From: Aliarcobacter lanthieri
GTDB taxonomy: Bacteria > Campylobacterota > Campylobacteria > Campylobacterales > Arcobacteraceae
Assembly: GCF_013201625.1 (NCBI RefSeq)
Contig: NZ_CP053839.1
Span: forward strand, 124,001 to 188,000
Reading direction: 5' to 3'
Length of the DNA: 64,000 nt
The position numbers were made by a program, and so were the translations under genes. Below are positions 54,926 to 63,780 of the stretch, piece by piece. The notes under the pieces were generated by a model. The model was not told the origin of the DNA, did not search any database, and was given only the letters and a program-made list of their open reading frames with translations. Every line of letters begins with the position of its first letter. Position 1 is the first letter of the stretch.

Positions 54926-56656
54926 TTACAAAATTTTATAAATTGGTTCTTTTGAGTTTTTTGACTCTTTTTTGACTAAATTTAAAGTATTATCAAAATT
55001 TGATATGTTAGATTGTGAATTTATTTCTACAATAGCACTTGAAACCGATAATAAATTAAATTTTCTTGTTGTTCCAAATCTATCTTTCCCAATTATAAAA
55101 TTATTCTTTTTATCTTCCTTTGAATATAGATTTTTTACACTATTTTTAAATTCATCTTGAATATCAAAAGTTAATTTAAAAACATCATCAAAATTAAGAT
55201 TTGTTAATCCTATAAAAAAATCATCTCCTCCAATATGAGCTATAAAACTATTTTTAGGGTATCTTTTTTGTAAAAGTTCAGAGAATATAAGTATTGCTCT
55301 ATCTCCTTGTCTAAAACCATAGATATCGTTAAAAGGTTTAAAATCATTAAAATCAAAATAGATTATATGAGTTGTATTGAATTGAATATTTTTAAAAGAG
55401 GTATCTATAAATTTTTCTATTTGGCTATTACCTGGAAGTTTAGTAAGAGGGTTTTGATTTGTTGCTATTTCTATATTTCTTTTATATGATAAAGTTAAAA
55501 GAGAATTTAGATTTATAAAACCTTTATATTTATCTGAATTTGTTATAAAAATCCCTAAAGAATCATTAAATTTTAAATTATACATTTCGAGTATTTTATC
55601 AATTCCCCAAGATATTTCTACACTTAATGCTGGTTTTATATATTTTAATAAAGTTGATGAATATGTTTTATTTTGAGCTAAAGACAATCCATATTGAGAA
55701 TAAGATATTTTCTTTATATCACTTTCATAAATAACTCCTAAAAAATATCCAAATTCATCTACAATTGGTACAAAGTTATTTTTATGATTCTTCTTAAAGT
55801 GTATAAATAAATCATATAAAGAAGTATTAACATCTAGTGGTACAATCTCTTCTATAAACTTATTATCTATAAATCTACTACTATTATTTCTTTTATCTTT
55901 TGCTATTAAATCTACTATATCATGGTATAAAACTTCTATTTCATCAATATTTTTTGTAGGTTTTTGCACCAAATAGCCTTGTATAAAATCAGCACCTATA
56001 TCTTTACAAGTATAAAATTCTTCTATTGTTTCTACACCTTCTGCTATAACTTGCATTCCCATAATATGAGCCATATCAATAATAGAAGAACAAAATAGTT
56101 TTTTCTTTGAATCTTGGTTTATATTTGATATAAAAAATCTATCAATTTTTATTATATTTGCTTCACTAAAATATAGTAGCTTAAGTCCTGAAACTCCTAT
56201 ACCAAAATCATCTATTGCAATAGAGTAACCACTTTGTTTATATCTTTGAAGCATAGGAGAAAGAGCATTTTGTTCTATTGATGTACCTTTCTCACTTAAT
56301 TCAAAAAATATTCTATCTTTGTTTAGATTATACTTTTTTAGGATTCTTTCTGTATTACCTTTTGAATAACTTTTATTATAGATTATTCTATTATCCAAAT
56401 TATAAAATAACTTGAGATTTGTTTGATTTATTCTTGTAAATTTACTTATAGCTTTTTCTCTTAACTGTAAATCAAGTTCATATAAATAGTCATTATTGAA
56501 GGCTAAATCAAATAAATCATCAATATTTGTAAGATTTGGTATCTCTTGAACATTTCTTAAAAGTGCTTCAACTGCGTATATTTTACCGCTATGAGAATAG
56601 ATTATTGGTTGAAAAGCATAATCAAGCTTAGCTATTATTTCAGTCCAATTTGGCAT
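54926..56656 (-). CDS. EAL-CBS-GGDEF cyclic-di-GMP protein inserted in the pst locus
   Basis: 576-residue soluble protein. The EAL phosphodiesterase domain (about 1-245) has all catalytic marks: Glu30 in EALLR, Glu119 (FFELSE), Asp149/Asp150 (DDFG), Lys170 (IIKID), Glu206 (IAEGVET) and Gln226 (QGYLV). Two CBS motifs follow (about 262-395), a possible nucleotide sensor. The C-terminal GGDEF domain (about 395-576) has FDFNDFKPFNDIYG and GGDDF (476-480), close to GGDEF, but the usual inhibitory RxxD site was not seen. It lies between pstS and pstC, each with its own promoter, which suggests coupling of c-di-GMP to phosphate status. Confidence 0.88.
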   Translation of the reverse strand: MPNWTEIIAKLDYAFQPIIYSHSGKIYAVEALLRNVQEIPNLTNIDDLFDLAFNNDYLYELDLQLREKAISKFTRINQTNLKLFYNLDNRIIYNKSYSKGNTERILKKYNLNKDRIFFELSEKGTSIEQNALSPMLQRYKQSGYSIAIDDFGIGVSGLKLLYFSEANIIKIDRFFISNINQDSKKKLFCSSIIDMAHIMGMQVIAEGVETIEEFYTCKDIGADFIQGYLVQKPTKNIDEIEVLYHDIVDLIAKDKRNNSSRFIDNKFIEEIVPLDVNTSLYDLFIHFKKNHKNNFVPIVDEFGYFLGVIYESDIKKISYSQYGLSLAQNKTYSSTLLKYIKPALSVEISWGIDKILEMYNLKFNDSLGIFITNSDKYKGFINLNSLLTLSYKRNIEIATNQNPLTKLPGNSQIEKFIDTSFKNIQFNTTHIIYFDFNDFKPFNDIYGFRQGDRAILIFSELLQKRYPKNSFIAHIGGDDFFIGLTNLNFDDVFKLTFDIQDEFKNSVKNLYSKEDKKNNFIIGKDRFGTTRKFNLLSVSSAIVEINSQSNISNFDNTLNLVKKESKNSKEPIYKIL

Positions 56657-56688
56657 AGATTTCCTATATGGTATTTTAAAGAGGTATT

Positions 56689-56709
56689 AAAAAGTAGAGA
56701 TTCCTCTAC
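56689..56709 (-). terminator. Terminator after pstS
   Basis: Stem GTAGAG (56694-56699) and CTCTAC (56704-56709), loop ATTC. On the minus strand it is followed by TTTTT. It lies 10 bases after the pstS stop, so pstS is probably made in excess of the EAL gene. Confidence 0.75.
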
Positions 56710-56718
56710 CCTTTAATA

Positions 56719-57774
56719 TTAGTGTTTTAAATCAGCTTCTGTTAGTTTTTCACTATTTAAAACTTTTGCTCTAGCTTTTGTTCTTACATCATCAGTTAAT
56801 GGAATAAGTCCAATTTCAGTTAAAATTCCATCTGTTCCAAGCATTTTTTCAGATACAAAAAGTTTTGTAAACTCTTTTAAAGATGGAACATCTTTTGAAT
56901 GTTGATTTTTGATATAAAAATACATAGATCGAGCAATCGGATATGTAGCATTTGCAATAGTATCAACTGTTGGTGAAATATTATCTATACTAAGTCCAAC
57001 AACTTTATCTTTGTTTTCAGCTAAAAATGAGTACCCAAAAATACCAATTGCTGCTTCATTCTTTGTAAGTCTTTGAACAATTAAGTTATCATTTTCACCA
57101 GATTCTACATAAACTCCATCTGTTCTAAGTTCTGAATAAGCTTTATATTTTTTATTTGCTTTTTCATCTTGTTTGAATAAATCTGTATAAACTGACATTT
57201 TTTCAAATACTGTTTGTAATACTAACTCTTCAAAAGAATCTCTAGTTCCAGATGATTTTGGTGGTCCATAAACAATGATTTCTCTATTTGGTAAATTATT
57301 ACTAATATCTGACCATTTTTTGTATGGATTTGCTACTAATGATTTACCATCTTTTGAAGGAACTTCTTTTGCAACTGCCAATGCTAATTGTTCTTTTGTT
57401 ACATTAAAACTTTGTACTTTTGAGCTTTGAGCTATCGCAATACCATCAAATCCAATTAAAGCTTCAGTTATATCTGTAACACCATTATCTTGACACATTT
57501 TTAGTTCACTTGCTTTCATTTTTCTTGAAGCATTTGCAATATCTGGTGTATTTATATCAGCTCCAGTACAAAATAATTTTAATCCACCACCAGTTCCTGT
57601 TGATTCTACAACTGGAGTTGGGTATGATGTAGTAGCTCCAAATTCTTCAGCAACTGAAGATGAAAAAGGATAAACTGTTGATGAACCAACAATTTTAATT
57701 TGGTCTCTTGCACTTAAACTTGACACTAATAAGGCACTCGCTATCAATGCCATAGATGATTTTTTTAAATTCAT
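56719..57774 (-). CDS. pstS: Phosphate-binding protein PstS
   Basis: Periplasmic phosphate receptor (351 residues) for the PstCAB importer. It has a signal peptide about 1-22 (ASALLVSSLSARD). The opening IKIVGSSTVYPFSSSVAEEFG and VVESTGTGGGLKLFC are phosphate-contacting loops, and PKSSGTRDSFEELVL near 175 is the domain hinge binding site. GGAG is placed well before the ATG. It has a Pho-box-like promoter and its own terminator, which fits a highly expressed receptor. Confidence 0.96.
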   Translation of the reverse strand: MNLKKSSMALIASALLVSSLSARDQIKIVGSSTVYPFSSSVAEEFGATTSYPTPVVESTGTGGGLKLFCTGADINTPDIANASRKMKASELKMCQDNGVTDITEALIGFDGIAIAQSSKVQSFNVTKEQLALAVAKEVPSKDGKSLVANPYKKWSDISNNLPNREIIVYGPPKSSGTRDSFEELVLQTVFEKMSVYTDLFKQDEKANKKYKAYSELRTDGVYVESGENDNLIVQRLTKNEAAIGIFGYSFLAENKDKVVGLSIDNISPTVDTIANATYPIARSMYFYIKNQHSKDVPSLKEFTKLFVSEKMLGTDGILTEIGLIPLTDDVRTKARAKVLNSEKLTEADLKH

Positions 57775-57805
57775 TTTTTCTCCGATAAATTTTATTTACG
57801 GAAGA

Positions 57806-57837
57806 ATTCTAATAAGCCTTGATTACAGTTTGGTTAC
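57806..57837 (-). promoter_or_regulatory. Pho-box-like promoter of pstS
   Basis: Read on the minus strand: GTAAC (57837-57833), five bases, TGTAAT (57827-57822), ten bases, then TAGAAT (57811-57806). The two GTAA units are 11 bp apart. The same spacing and motifs recur before pstC. Expected transcription start is near 57800, with a short leader. Confidence 0.78.
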
Positions 57838-58063
57838 TTTTCATATTTAATTTATGAACAATATTGTCTATAATTAGTTCCTCTAGTGCTTGGAAGTTTC
57901 TAATTTACAATTCCAATTTTTACTAAAAGTACTTTTTACAAAAAAACAAAATTTCTATCTTGATAGTTGCTTAACTCTTCTATAAAATTCAAGACTTTAT
58001 CTCTTGCAATTATCGGTAAATATTTATTAAAATTATAGATATTTGTTTAATAAATTCCACTCC
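57838..58063. other. Intergenic stretch upstream of the pst promoter
   Basis: About 226 bases of A/T-rich sequence between the pstS promoter and the last gene of the unknown operon. I find no gene, and no hairpin or repeat that I would stand behind. Confidence 0.5.
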
Positions 58064-58462
58064 TTATAAAATGTACTTAACTATATATATTATTGCACCA
58101 ATAGATATTAATGTAATACCTATTCTATTCCCAATTTTTACACCATATCCATCTAATGCCCATAAATCTAGTTTATCATTTAAACTTATTCTTTCTTTTA
58201 ATTCTTGTTTTTTTCTTAGTTCTTGAAAATACTCTATTATATATGCTCCTGCTATACTGCGGTTATAAACATACGACTTAGAAATATATCCAACTACTAT
58301 AATGGCTATTCCAGATAATATTAAGAAAAAAATTAATGTTTTGTAATCTTCTTCTTTTATAAATATAAATATTAATCTAAACCAAAAATATAGCATCCAT
58401 AACCAAAAAGCTATTAGTAAATAAACTAATATATCTCCTATATATTCTTTAAAAGGTTTCAT
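58064..58462 (-). CDS. Hypothetical membrane protein (last of unknown operon)
   Basis: 132 residues, not recognised. Two hydrophobic spans near the N-terminus (about 8-32 and 40-60), a charged helical cytoplasmic segment (EYFQELRKKQELKERISLNDKLD) and a C-terminal span (about 113-131). The topology is the same as that of the 119-residue gene two positions upstream, so the two may be distant paralogs. Its start follows directly on the stop of the 37-residue gene (TAAATG); the RBS AAGGA is inside that gene. No catalytic motif is visible. Confidence 0.6.
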   Translation of the reverse strand: MKPFKEYIGDILVYLLIAFWLWMLYFWFRLIFIFIKEEDYKTLIFFLILSGIAIIVVGYISKSYVYNRSIAGAYIIEYFQELRKKQELKERISLNDKLDLWALDGYGVKIGNRIGITLISIGAIIYIVKYIL

Positions 58463-58576
58463 TTATTTTTTCCTTACAATATAAGGAGCTAGTTTTTCAG
58501 GAGCTATCTGTGATATAGTGCTTATTGTTGATGTTATTTCATCTAATTTATCTAGATTTGTTTGATTCTTTTCCAT
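58463..58576 (-). CDS. 37-residue small protein in the unknown operon
   Basis: Too short for the usual ORF lists. It starts at ATG 58576 after AAAGG (about seven bases away) and reads MEKNQTNLDKLDEITST..., ending IVRKK. It is polar and mildly helical and has no signal peptide. It is placed 10 bases after the 119-residue gene and abuts the start of the 132-residue gene, so the context and the RBS support real translation. No homolog can be checked here. Confidence 0.55.
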   Translation of the reverse strand: MEKNQTNLDKLDEITSTISTISQIAPEKLAPYIVRKK

Positions 58577-58586
58577 TTTTTACCTT

Positions 58587-58946
58587 TTATTTTAATAGTA
58601 ACACTATACTAACTATGAATAATAGTAATCCAAATAAATTACAAATTTTAATTATATTTTTACTTTCTATCATGAGGTAAAAACTATCAATAAATCTAAT
58701 TCTTTGTCCTGAATGCTTTTTATTTATAATATTTTTAATATAACTATCATAAGAATTTTTGTCATTATCATCAGCATCATAACTTCTTACCATTTTAGGA
58801 TACCACCAATTCCAAAAATATCCAAAAATTATTATTAATAAAGCCATAAAAATTCCAATTTCATAATCATTATCAAAAAATGAAACAATTATTATCCCTA
58901 TTACATAATAAAAAATCACTAAAGCAAGTACTATTATTAAATACAT
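58587..58946 (-). CDS. Hypothetical membrane protein (third of unknown operon)
   Basis: 119 residues, unrecognised. Two spans at the N-terminus (MYLIIVLALVIFYYVIGIIIVSFF and IGIFMALLIIIFGYFWNWW, about 1-24 and 31-49), a polar middle with Asp/Asn/Lys-rich RSYDADDNDKNSYDSYIKN, and a C-terminal span (about 98-118). The same layout is seen in the downstream 132-residue protein. AAGGA lies 10 bases before the ATG. Function unknown. Confidence 0.6.
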   Translation of the reverse strand: MYLIIVLALVIFYYVIGIIIVSFFDNDYEIGIFMALLIIIFGYFWNWWYPKMVRSYDADDNDKNSYDSYIKNIINKKHSGQRIRFIDSFYLMIESKNIIKICNLFGLLLFIVSIVLLLK

Positions 58947-59055
58947 TGTAACGTTATCCTTAAAGTTTAATTATTTTTATGAAACTTTCTTAAATATTTT
59001 ATTATTTCTTCTAATTGAATATGTTGTGTATCAGTTGATATTTTATACTCCTTAC

Positions 59056-60048
59056 TTATTCTTTATTTAAAATTTTAAGAACTTTGGATACTTCTTCTTT
59101 TAAACTATCACAATTGCTTAATGATTTCACTAAATTTTTCAACCATGAAGTTTTGCTAAATACATACGATAAGCCTTTATTATCATGTTTGACTTGTAAA
59201 TTTGTGCGAAAATTTTCAATATCCCTTATATTTTTAAATAATTCTTTATATTTTGGGTTTTGACAATCTACTTTCAAAGTTTGATTCATATCTATACTCA
59301 ATAAATATGACAATATCCTTATCTCAAAATATTTATTATCAATTAGTCGTTTATCATCATTGTTTATTAAATAATGTTTATACAAATTATAAACACTGTT
59401 TATATCATCTAAATATTTTCGTTCTAGTATTAAATTAGATTTTTTTTCTATCAAATAATCATACATAAATTTATAGACTAAATTTAAATATTCTTCAAGC
59501 AAACTATTCATCATTATCAATTTATTATCTATTATAAGAGGTGCATTATATTTAAAGTCAAGTGTTCCTAATCTTGTAATTTTATTTAAGATATCTTCAT
59601 AATATTTTTTATATTCTTCTTCAGATTTAAAATTTTTCTCATAATCTAATGAAATATCATTATTTGATGTAATAACACCTATTCCATATATACCTCTATA
59701 AAGTAACACATACCAAAATACATCTTCTGCTGAATTTTCAGGAAGTAAAGATTTTCCTTTTTCATAATCCTTATTCATTTTATATAGCAATGGCTTCATC
59801 AAAAAATTATCATAATTCACAAAATTATGTAATCTTTCAATATAAGATGCTACTCCCATAGCATTTATAAAATGTTCTGTTGCTTCTGGATTTGAAGATA
59901 ATTGTGGTTGAAACATATCTTTTATTGTTTTTGTTTGGATTTCATATTGAAAAATAGCTAATAAACCTATAAAAAGAGTTACTAATATAAAAATTCTTAG
60001 TTTTATATTTTTTATTTGAAATATTTTTCTAACTAATTGTTTAACCAT
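59056..60048 (-). CDS. Hypothetical membrane-anchored protein (second of unknown operon)
   Basis: 330 residues, unrecognised. After a basic start (MVKQLVRKIFQIKNIKL) there is one span (about 19-37) and a large helical soluble domain rich in Leu, Asn, Lys and Tyr. It contains FHNA-like segments such as EHFINAMGVASYIERLHNFVNYDNFLMKPLLYKMNKDYEKG. A single N-terminal anchor suggests most of it faces the periplasm or cytoplasm as one domain. AAGG is placed before the ATG, which follows the stop of the small GTG gene by five bases. Confidence 0.6.
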   Translation of the reverse strand: MVKQLVRKIFQIKNIKLRIFILVTLFIGLLAIFQYEIQTKTIKDMFQPQLSSNPEATEHFINAMGVASYIERLHNFVNYDNFLMKPLLYKMNKDYEKGKSLLPENSAEDVFWYVLLYRGIYGIGVITSNNDISLDYEKNFKSEEEYKKYYEDILNKITRLGTLDFKYNAPLIIDNKLIMMNSLLEEYLNLVYKFMYDYLIEKKSNLILERKYLDDINSVYNLYKHYLINNDDKRLIDNKYFEIRILSYLLSIDMNQTLKVDCQNPKYKELFKNIRDIENFRTNLQVKHDNKGLSYVFSKTSWLKNLVKSLSNCDSLKEEVSKVLKILNKE

Positions 60049-60053
60049 TTTGC

Positions 60054-60248
60054 TTATAACCTTACTTCTTTTAATTCCAAATATAAAATATTTTTTAAAG
60101 AATTATCATAATTTATTGAATTTATACAATGTATTGTTTTTATATTTTTTGATTTAAAAAAGCAAGTTGCATTAGTTATATATCTAAGTATACAGCTAAA
60201 ACTTATAAGTACAGTATCTAAAGATTTTAATTTTCTAAAAGTTTTCAC
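60054..60248 (-). CDS. Small hypothetical protein with GTG start (first of unknown operon)
   Basis: 64 residues, unrecognised. A GTG start at 60248 has AAGGA five bases upstream, and the gene ends five bases before the 330-residue gene, so I regard it as real though without supporting motifs. It contains three cysteines, in SCILR, TCFF and HCINS, and a basic character (MKTFRKLKSLD). It is not clearly a membrane protein. Coding potential cannot be confirmed from one genome. Confidence 0.4.
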   Translation of the reverse strand: MKTFRKLKSLDTVLISFSCILRYITNATCFFKSKNIKTIHCINSINYDNSLKNILYLELKEVRL

Positions 60249-60467
60249 TTGTTTCCTTGTATAATTTTAATATTCTAAACCCTATTAAAAAATGATATTA
60301 AAAACTTACTTTAAAATCAATTATCATTTTAATATAAAATTATAACAAAAACTTGTCACGATTTGTATTCTTTTATTTATTTAAAGCAAAAGCAATGAAT
60401 ATAAGATTGATTTTTAAAAATTATAAAAGTATTTTTATTTTGTTATTAGTATTTAAAAAAGAAAAAC
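60249..60467. other. Intergenic stretch between the unknown operon and prfA
   Basis: About 219 bases of A/T-rich DNA. The operon promoter must lie here, but no strong -35/-10 pair stands out. I see no RNA gene. Confidence 0.45.
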
Positions 60468-60488
60468 AAAAAAGGCTTTTTATAGCCC
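60468..60488 (-). terminator. Terminator of prfA
   Basis: On the minus strand GGGCT (60488-60484), loop ATAAAA, AGCC (60477-60474) and then TTTTTT. The prfA stop codon lies in it. Confidence 0.7.
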
Positions 60489-61547
60489 ATTTGCTTCGAT
60501 AAGTCTAGATTGATGATCAGCAATAAGAGGATCAATCACTTCATCAAACAGCCCATCATTTAAGATATTTTCAAGTCTGTAAAGAGTCAAGTTTATTCTA
60601 TGATCACTGATACGATTTTGTGGGAAATTATAAGTTCTGATTCTTCCACTTCTATCCCCAGTTCCTACTTGCTCTTTTCGGTTTGCACCTTCAGCTTCCA
60701 TCTTTTTTTCCATCTCAATTTCATAAAGTTTAGCTTTTAAAACTTTCATAGCTCTTTCTTTATTTTTATGTTGAGATTTTTGATCTTGATTTGTTACAAC
60801 AATACCAGAAGGAATATGTGTGATTCTTACAGCCGAATCTGTAGTATTTACAGATTGTCCACCATTTCCACTAGCTCTCATAACATCAATTTTTAGATCA
60901 TTTTCATTTATTTCAACTTCAACATCATCAACTTCAGGCATAACTGCAACTGTAATAGCTGATGTATGAACTCTACCTTGAGATTCTGTTGCTGGAACTC
61001 TTTGAACTCTATGAGTTCCACCTTCAAATTTTAGTTTTGAATACACATGGTCACCTTTTACTAAGATTACTATTTCTTTGTAACCACCCGCTTCACTATC
61101 ACTTGAACTCATGATCTCTACTTTCCAACCATTGTTTTCTGCATATCTTAAGTAACCTCTAAATAAATCACCTACAAATAGTGCAGCTTCATCTCCACCT
61201 GTTCCAGCTCTTAGCTCCAAGTAAATATTTCTATCGTCATTTGGATCTTTAGGAATCATTAAAACTTTTATTTCATCTTCTAAAATTGGTTTAGAAGCTT
61301 CTAATTCTTTTAATTCTTCTTTTGCTAAATCACCTAATTCAGGATCATCAAGTATAAGCTTATTTTCTTCAATATCTTCAAGAACTTTTATATACTCTTT
61401 AGCTTTGTTAACTATTGGCTCTATATTTGATTGCTCTTTTGATAAAGATGTCATTCTTTTTATATCACTTGTGATATCAGGACTCATCAATGATTGAGTT
61501 ATTTCCTCATATCTAGTAATAAATGGTTGAAGTCTATTTTTTAGCAT
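60480..61547 (-). CDS. prfA: Peptide chain release factor 1
   Basis: Recognises UAA and UAG stop codons and triggers peptide release. The 355-residue length is usual. The catalytic GGQ is in [24 protein letters not shown] near 230, and the codon-recognition region shows [25 protein letters not shown] near 178-202. [20 protein letters not shown] is near 110. It is followed by a terminator and preceded closely by rpsT (7 bases). Confidence 0.98.
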   Translation of the reverse strand: MLKNRLQPFITRYEEITQSLMSPDITSDIKRMTSLSKEQSNIEPIVNKAKEYIKVLEDIEENKLILDDPELGDLAKEELKELEASKPILEDEIKVLMIPKDPNDDRNIYLELRAGTGGDEAALFVGDLFRGYLRYAENNGWKVEIMSSSDSEAGGYKEIVILVKGDHVYSKLKFEGGTHRVQRVPATESQGRVHTSAITVAVMPEVDDVEVEINENDLKIDVMRASGNGGQSVNTTDSAVRITHIPSGIVVTNQDQKSQHKNKERAMKVLKAKLYEIEMEKKMEAEGANRKEQVGTGDRSGRIRTYNFPQNRISDHRINLTLYRLENILNDGLFDEVIDPLIADHQSRLIEANGL

Positions 61548-61554
61548 AAATTAC

Positions 61555-61815
61555 TTATATAGCATTTACTTTTAATTGTAATCTACTTACTTTTCTAGCT
61601 GCAGTACCTTTTGGTAAAACACCTTTAGAAACGCAGTGGTGGAAATATTTATTTGCAACTTTCATTGCTTCAACAGCTTTTTCTTTGTCTCCAGCTGTTA
61701 CTGCTGAAACTACATCTTTTGTAATGTTTTTAATTCTAGTTTTGTAGAATCTGTTTCTTTCAGTCTTAACTAAAGTTTGTCTAGCTCTCTTTTCAGAAGA
61801 TTTGTGATTTGCCAT
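61555..61815 (-). CDS. rpsT: Ribosomal protein S20
   Basis: Small-subunit protein, 86 residues, very basic and helical. It starts [30 protein letters not shown] and ends with [31 protein letters not shown], both standard for S20. It is transcribed just before prfA, an arrangement seen in related genomes. It diverges from glmM. Confidence 0.98.
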   Translation of the reverse strand: MANHKSSEKRARQTLVKTERNRFYKTRIKNITKDVVSAVTAGDKEKAVEAMKVANKYFHHCVSKGVLPKGTAARKVSRLQLKVNAI

Positions 61816-61897
61816 TTTTTTAACCTCTTTATAAAATTTTAAAGGATAGAATACTATCCAAAATAACTTAAAGAGAGTTTAATTTTAGGAAGATTTA

Positions 61898-63232
61898 ATG
61901 AAACTATTTGGTACCGATGGAGTTAGAGGAAAGGCTGGAGCATTTTTAGATGCTTTTACTGTGATAAAACTTGCACAAGCTGCTGGTGTTCATTTTAGAA
62001 AATATTCAACTACAAATAAAATTTTAGTTGGAAAAGATACTAGAAGAAGTGGATATATGATAGAAAATGCACTTGTTAGTGGACTTACATCAGTTGGATA
62101 TGATGTAATTCAAATAGGTCCTATGCCAACTCCTGCAATAGCATACTTAACAGAAAGTATGAGATGTGATGCTGGTATCATGATAAGTGCTTCACATAAC
62201 CCTTTTGAAGATAATGGAATCAAGTTTTTTGATAATCATGGGAATAAATTGAGTGTCGAAGATGAAAAAGAGATTGAAAAGATTTTTTTTGATAATGATT
62301 TATTGCAAAGTGAACAAGTAACTGGTATGGATATTGGGGCATCAAAAAGGATTGATGATGTTATTGGAAGATACATAGTAGTTATAAAAAGTTCATTTCC
62401 AAAAGATTTAACTTTAAAAGGTTTACGAATAATACTTGATTGTGCAAATGGTGCAGCATATAAAGTTGCTCCTACAGTTTTAGAAGAACTTGGAGCAGAT
62501 GTTATTACTATAAACAATAAGCCAAATGGTTTTAATATTAATGATAATTGTGGTGCAATGCATCCAGAAAATGTATCAAAACTTGTACGTGAGTATAGAG
62601 CGGATATTGGTTTAGCTCTTGATGGTGATGCTGATAGATTGGTTGTTGTTGATGAAAAAGGTGAAATCGTTGATGGAGATAAACTTCTTGGAGCTTTAAC
62701 AATATACTTAAAACAAGAAAATTTACTAAGAGGTGATACTTGTGTCGCTACAGTGATGTCAAATAAAGCTTTAGAAGATTATTTGTCAAAAAGTAAGATA
62801 AAACTTTTAAGAAGTAATGTTGGAGATAAATATGTTCTTGAACTAATGAAAGAAAAAGATATTAATTTTGGTGGAGAACAAAGTGGACATATTATATTCT
62901 CTGATGTAGCAAAAACGGGAGATGGTTTGGCTTCAGCCTTACAAGTTCTAGCTATGATTATTAGAAGTAAGAAAAAAGCAAGTGAAGTACTAAACCCGTT
63001 TGTTCTTTATCCTCAAATTCTACATAATATGAAAGTAAATGAGAAAATACCACTAGAAGAAATAAAAGGTTTAGATGAAGTATTAAAACCTCTAAGGGAT
63101 AAAGGGATGAGAGATTTGATAAGATATTCTGGAACAGAGAATAAAATAAGACTTTTACTCGAAGGAAAGAATAGAAAAGATGTTGAATCTGGTATAGAAA
63201 CTTTAATCTCGTTTTTTAAAAAAGCTTTATGA
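61898..63232 (+). CDS. glmM: Phosphoglucosamine mutase
   Basis: Converts glucosamine-6-phosphate to glucosamine-1-phosphate for UDP-GlcNAc and cell-wall synthesis. The 444-residue protein has the phosphoserine loop [19 protein letters not shown] near 96-113 (Ser100-type active Ser), the metal site DGDADR near 242, GGEQSGHI near 324 and the phosphate-binding [10 protein letters not shown] near 405. AGGAAG-type RBS lies before the ATG. It overlaps lspA (ATGA). Confidence 0.97.
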   Translation: MKLFGTDGVRGKAGAFLDAFTVIKLAQAAGVHFRKYSTTNKILVGKDTRRSGYMIENALVSGLTSVGYDVIQIGPMPTPAIAYLTESMRCDAGIMISASHNPFEDNGIKFFDNHGNKLSVEDEKEIEKIFFDNDLLQSEQVTGMDIGASKRIDDVIGRYIVVIKSSFPKDLTLKGLRIILDCANGAAYKVAPTVLEELGADVITINNKPNGFNINDNCGAMHPENVSKLVREYRADIGLALDGDADRLVVVDEKGEIVDGDKLLGALTIYLKQENLLRGDTCVATVMSNKALEDYLSKSKIKLLRSNVGDKYVLELMKEKDINFGGEQSGHIIFSDVAKTGDGLASALQVLAMIIRSKKKASEVLNPFVLYPQILHNMKVNEKIPLEEIKGLDEVLKPLRDKGMRDLIRYSGTENKIRLLLEGKNRKDVESGIETLISFFKKAL

Positions 63233-63714
63233 AAAAAGAGTTTAAATTAGCAGTTACTATTTTTGTAACTATTTTTATCATTGATCAAGTTGTAAAATAT
63301 GGTTTTGCAAATTTGGATTGGGACGTAGATGGTCCAGTGATGAGTCTAAAACTTGCATATAATTATGGAGTTGCTTTTTCAATGTTCTCTTTTTTTAATG
63401 AATATTTAAAATATATTCAGCTTTTTATAGTAGTTTTAGGAACACTTTATTTATTTAAGAATAAGTATTTATTTAAAGAATATTATATAGCAATAGGTTT
63501 TTTGTATGCAGGTGGATTGTCAAATATTTTAGATAGATTTACTTATGGAGCTGTTGTTGATTATTTTTATTGGCATTATGGATTTGAATTTGCAATTTTC
63601 AATTTTGCAGATGTTATGATAAATTTTGCGGTAGCTATTATAATCTTTATTCAAATACGAGATAATAGAAGAGAAAAAAAAGCAAAAGAGGCAGAGGAAA
63701 AAATTTCTTTGTAG
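63229..63714 (+). CDS. lspA: Lipoprotein signal peptidase
   Basis: Inner-membrane aspartyl protease that removes signal peptides from lipoproteins, several of which appear in this window. The 161 residues have four spans and the active-site motifs: [11 protein letters not shown] near 43, [18 protein letters not shown] near 93-111 and the second Asp in [17 protein letters not shown] near 120-135. The C-terminus is charged. Its ATG lies within the glmM stop (ATGA). Confidence 0.97.
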   Translation: MKKEFKLAVTIFVTIFIIDQVVKYGFANLDWDVDGPVMSLKLAYNYGVAFSMFSFFNEYLKYIQLFIVVLGTLYLFKNKYLFKEYYIAIGFLYAGGLSNILDRFTYGAVVDYFYWHYGFEFAIFNFADVMINFAVAIIIFIQIRDNRREKKAKEAEEKISL

Positions 63715-63733
63715 CTTAAAAGAGTTTTTTGGC

Positions 63734-63739
63734 TATAAT
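63734..63739 (+). promoter_or_regulatory. -10 element of leuC
   Basis: TATAAT preceded by GGC (GGCTATAAT), 41 bases before the leuC ATG. No clear -35. The RBS is AGGA. Confidence 0.5.
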
Positions 63740-63780
63740 CTTGACAAAATTCTCAAAATTAATTTAGTTTAGGAAAAAAT

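Noticed and set aside
54926-56656. GGDDF taken as proof of an inactive cyclase
   Set aside because: Asp in place of Glu is a conservative change and some such proteins are active; activity cannot be decided from sequence.
58960-59055. Short open frame between the 330- and 119-residue genes (reads KISTDTQHIQ...)
   Set aside because: About 28 codons without an ATG, GTG or TTG near the GGAG site; only an ATA could start it.
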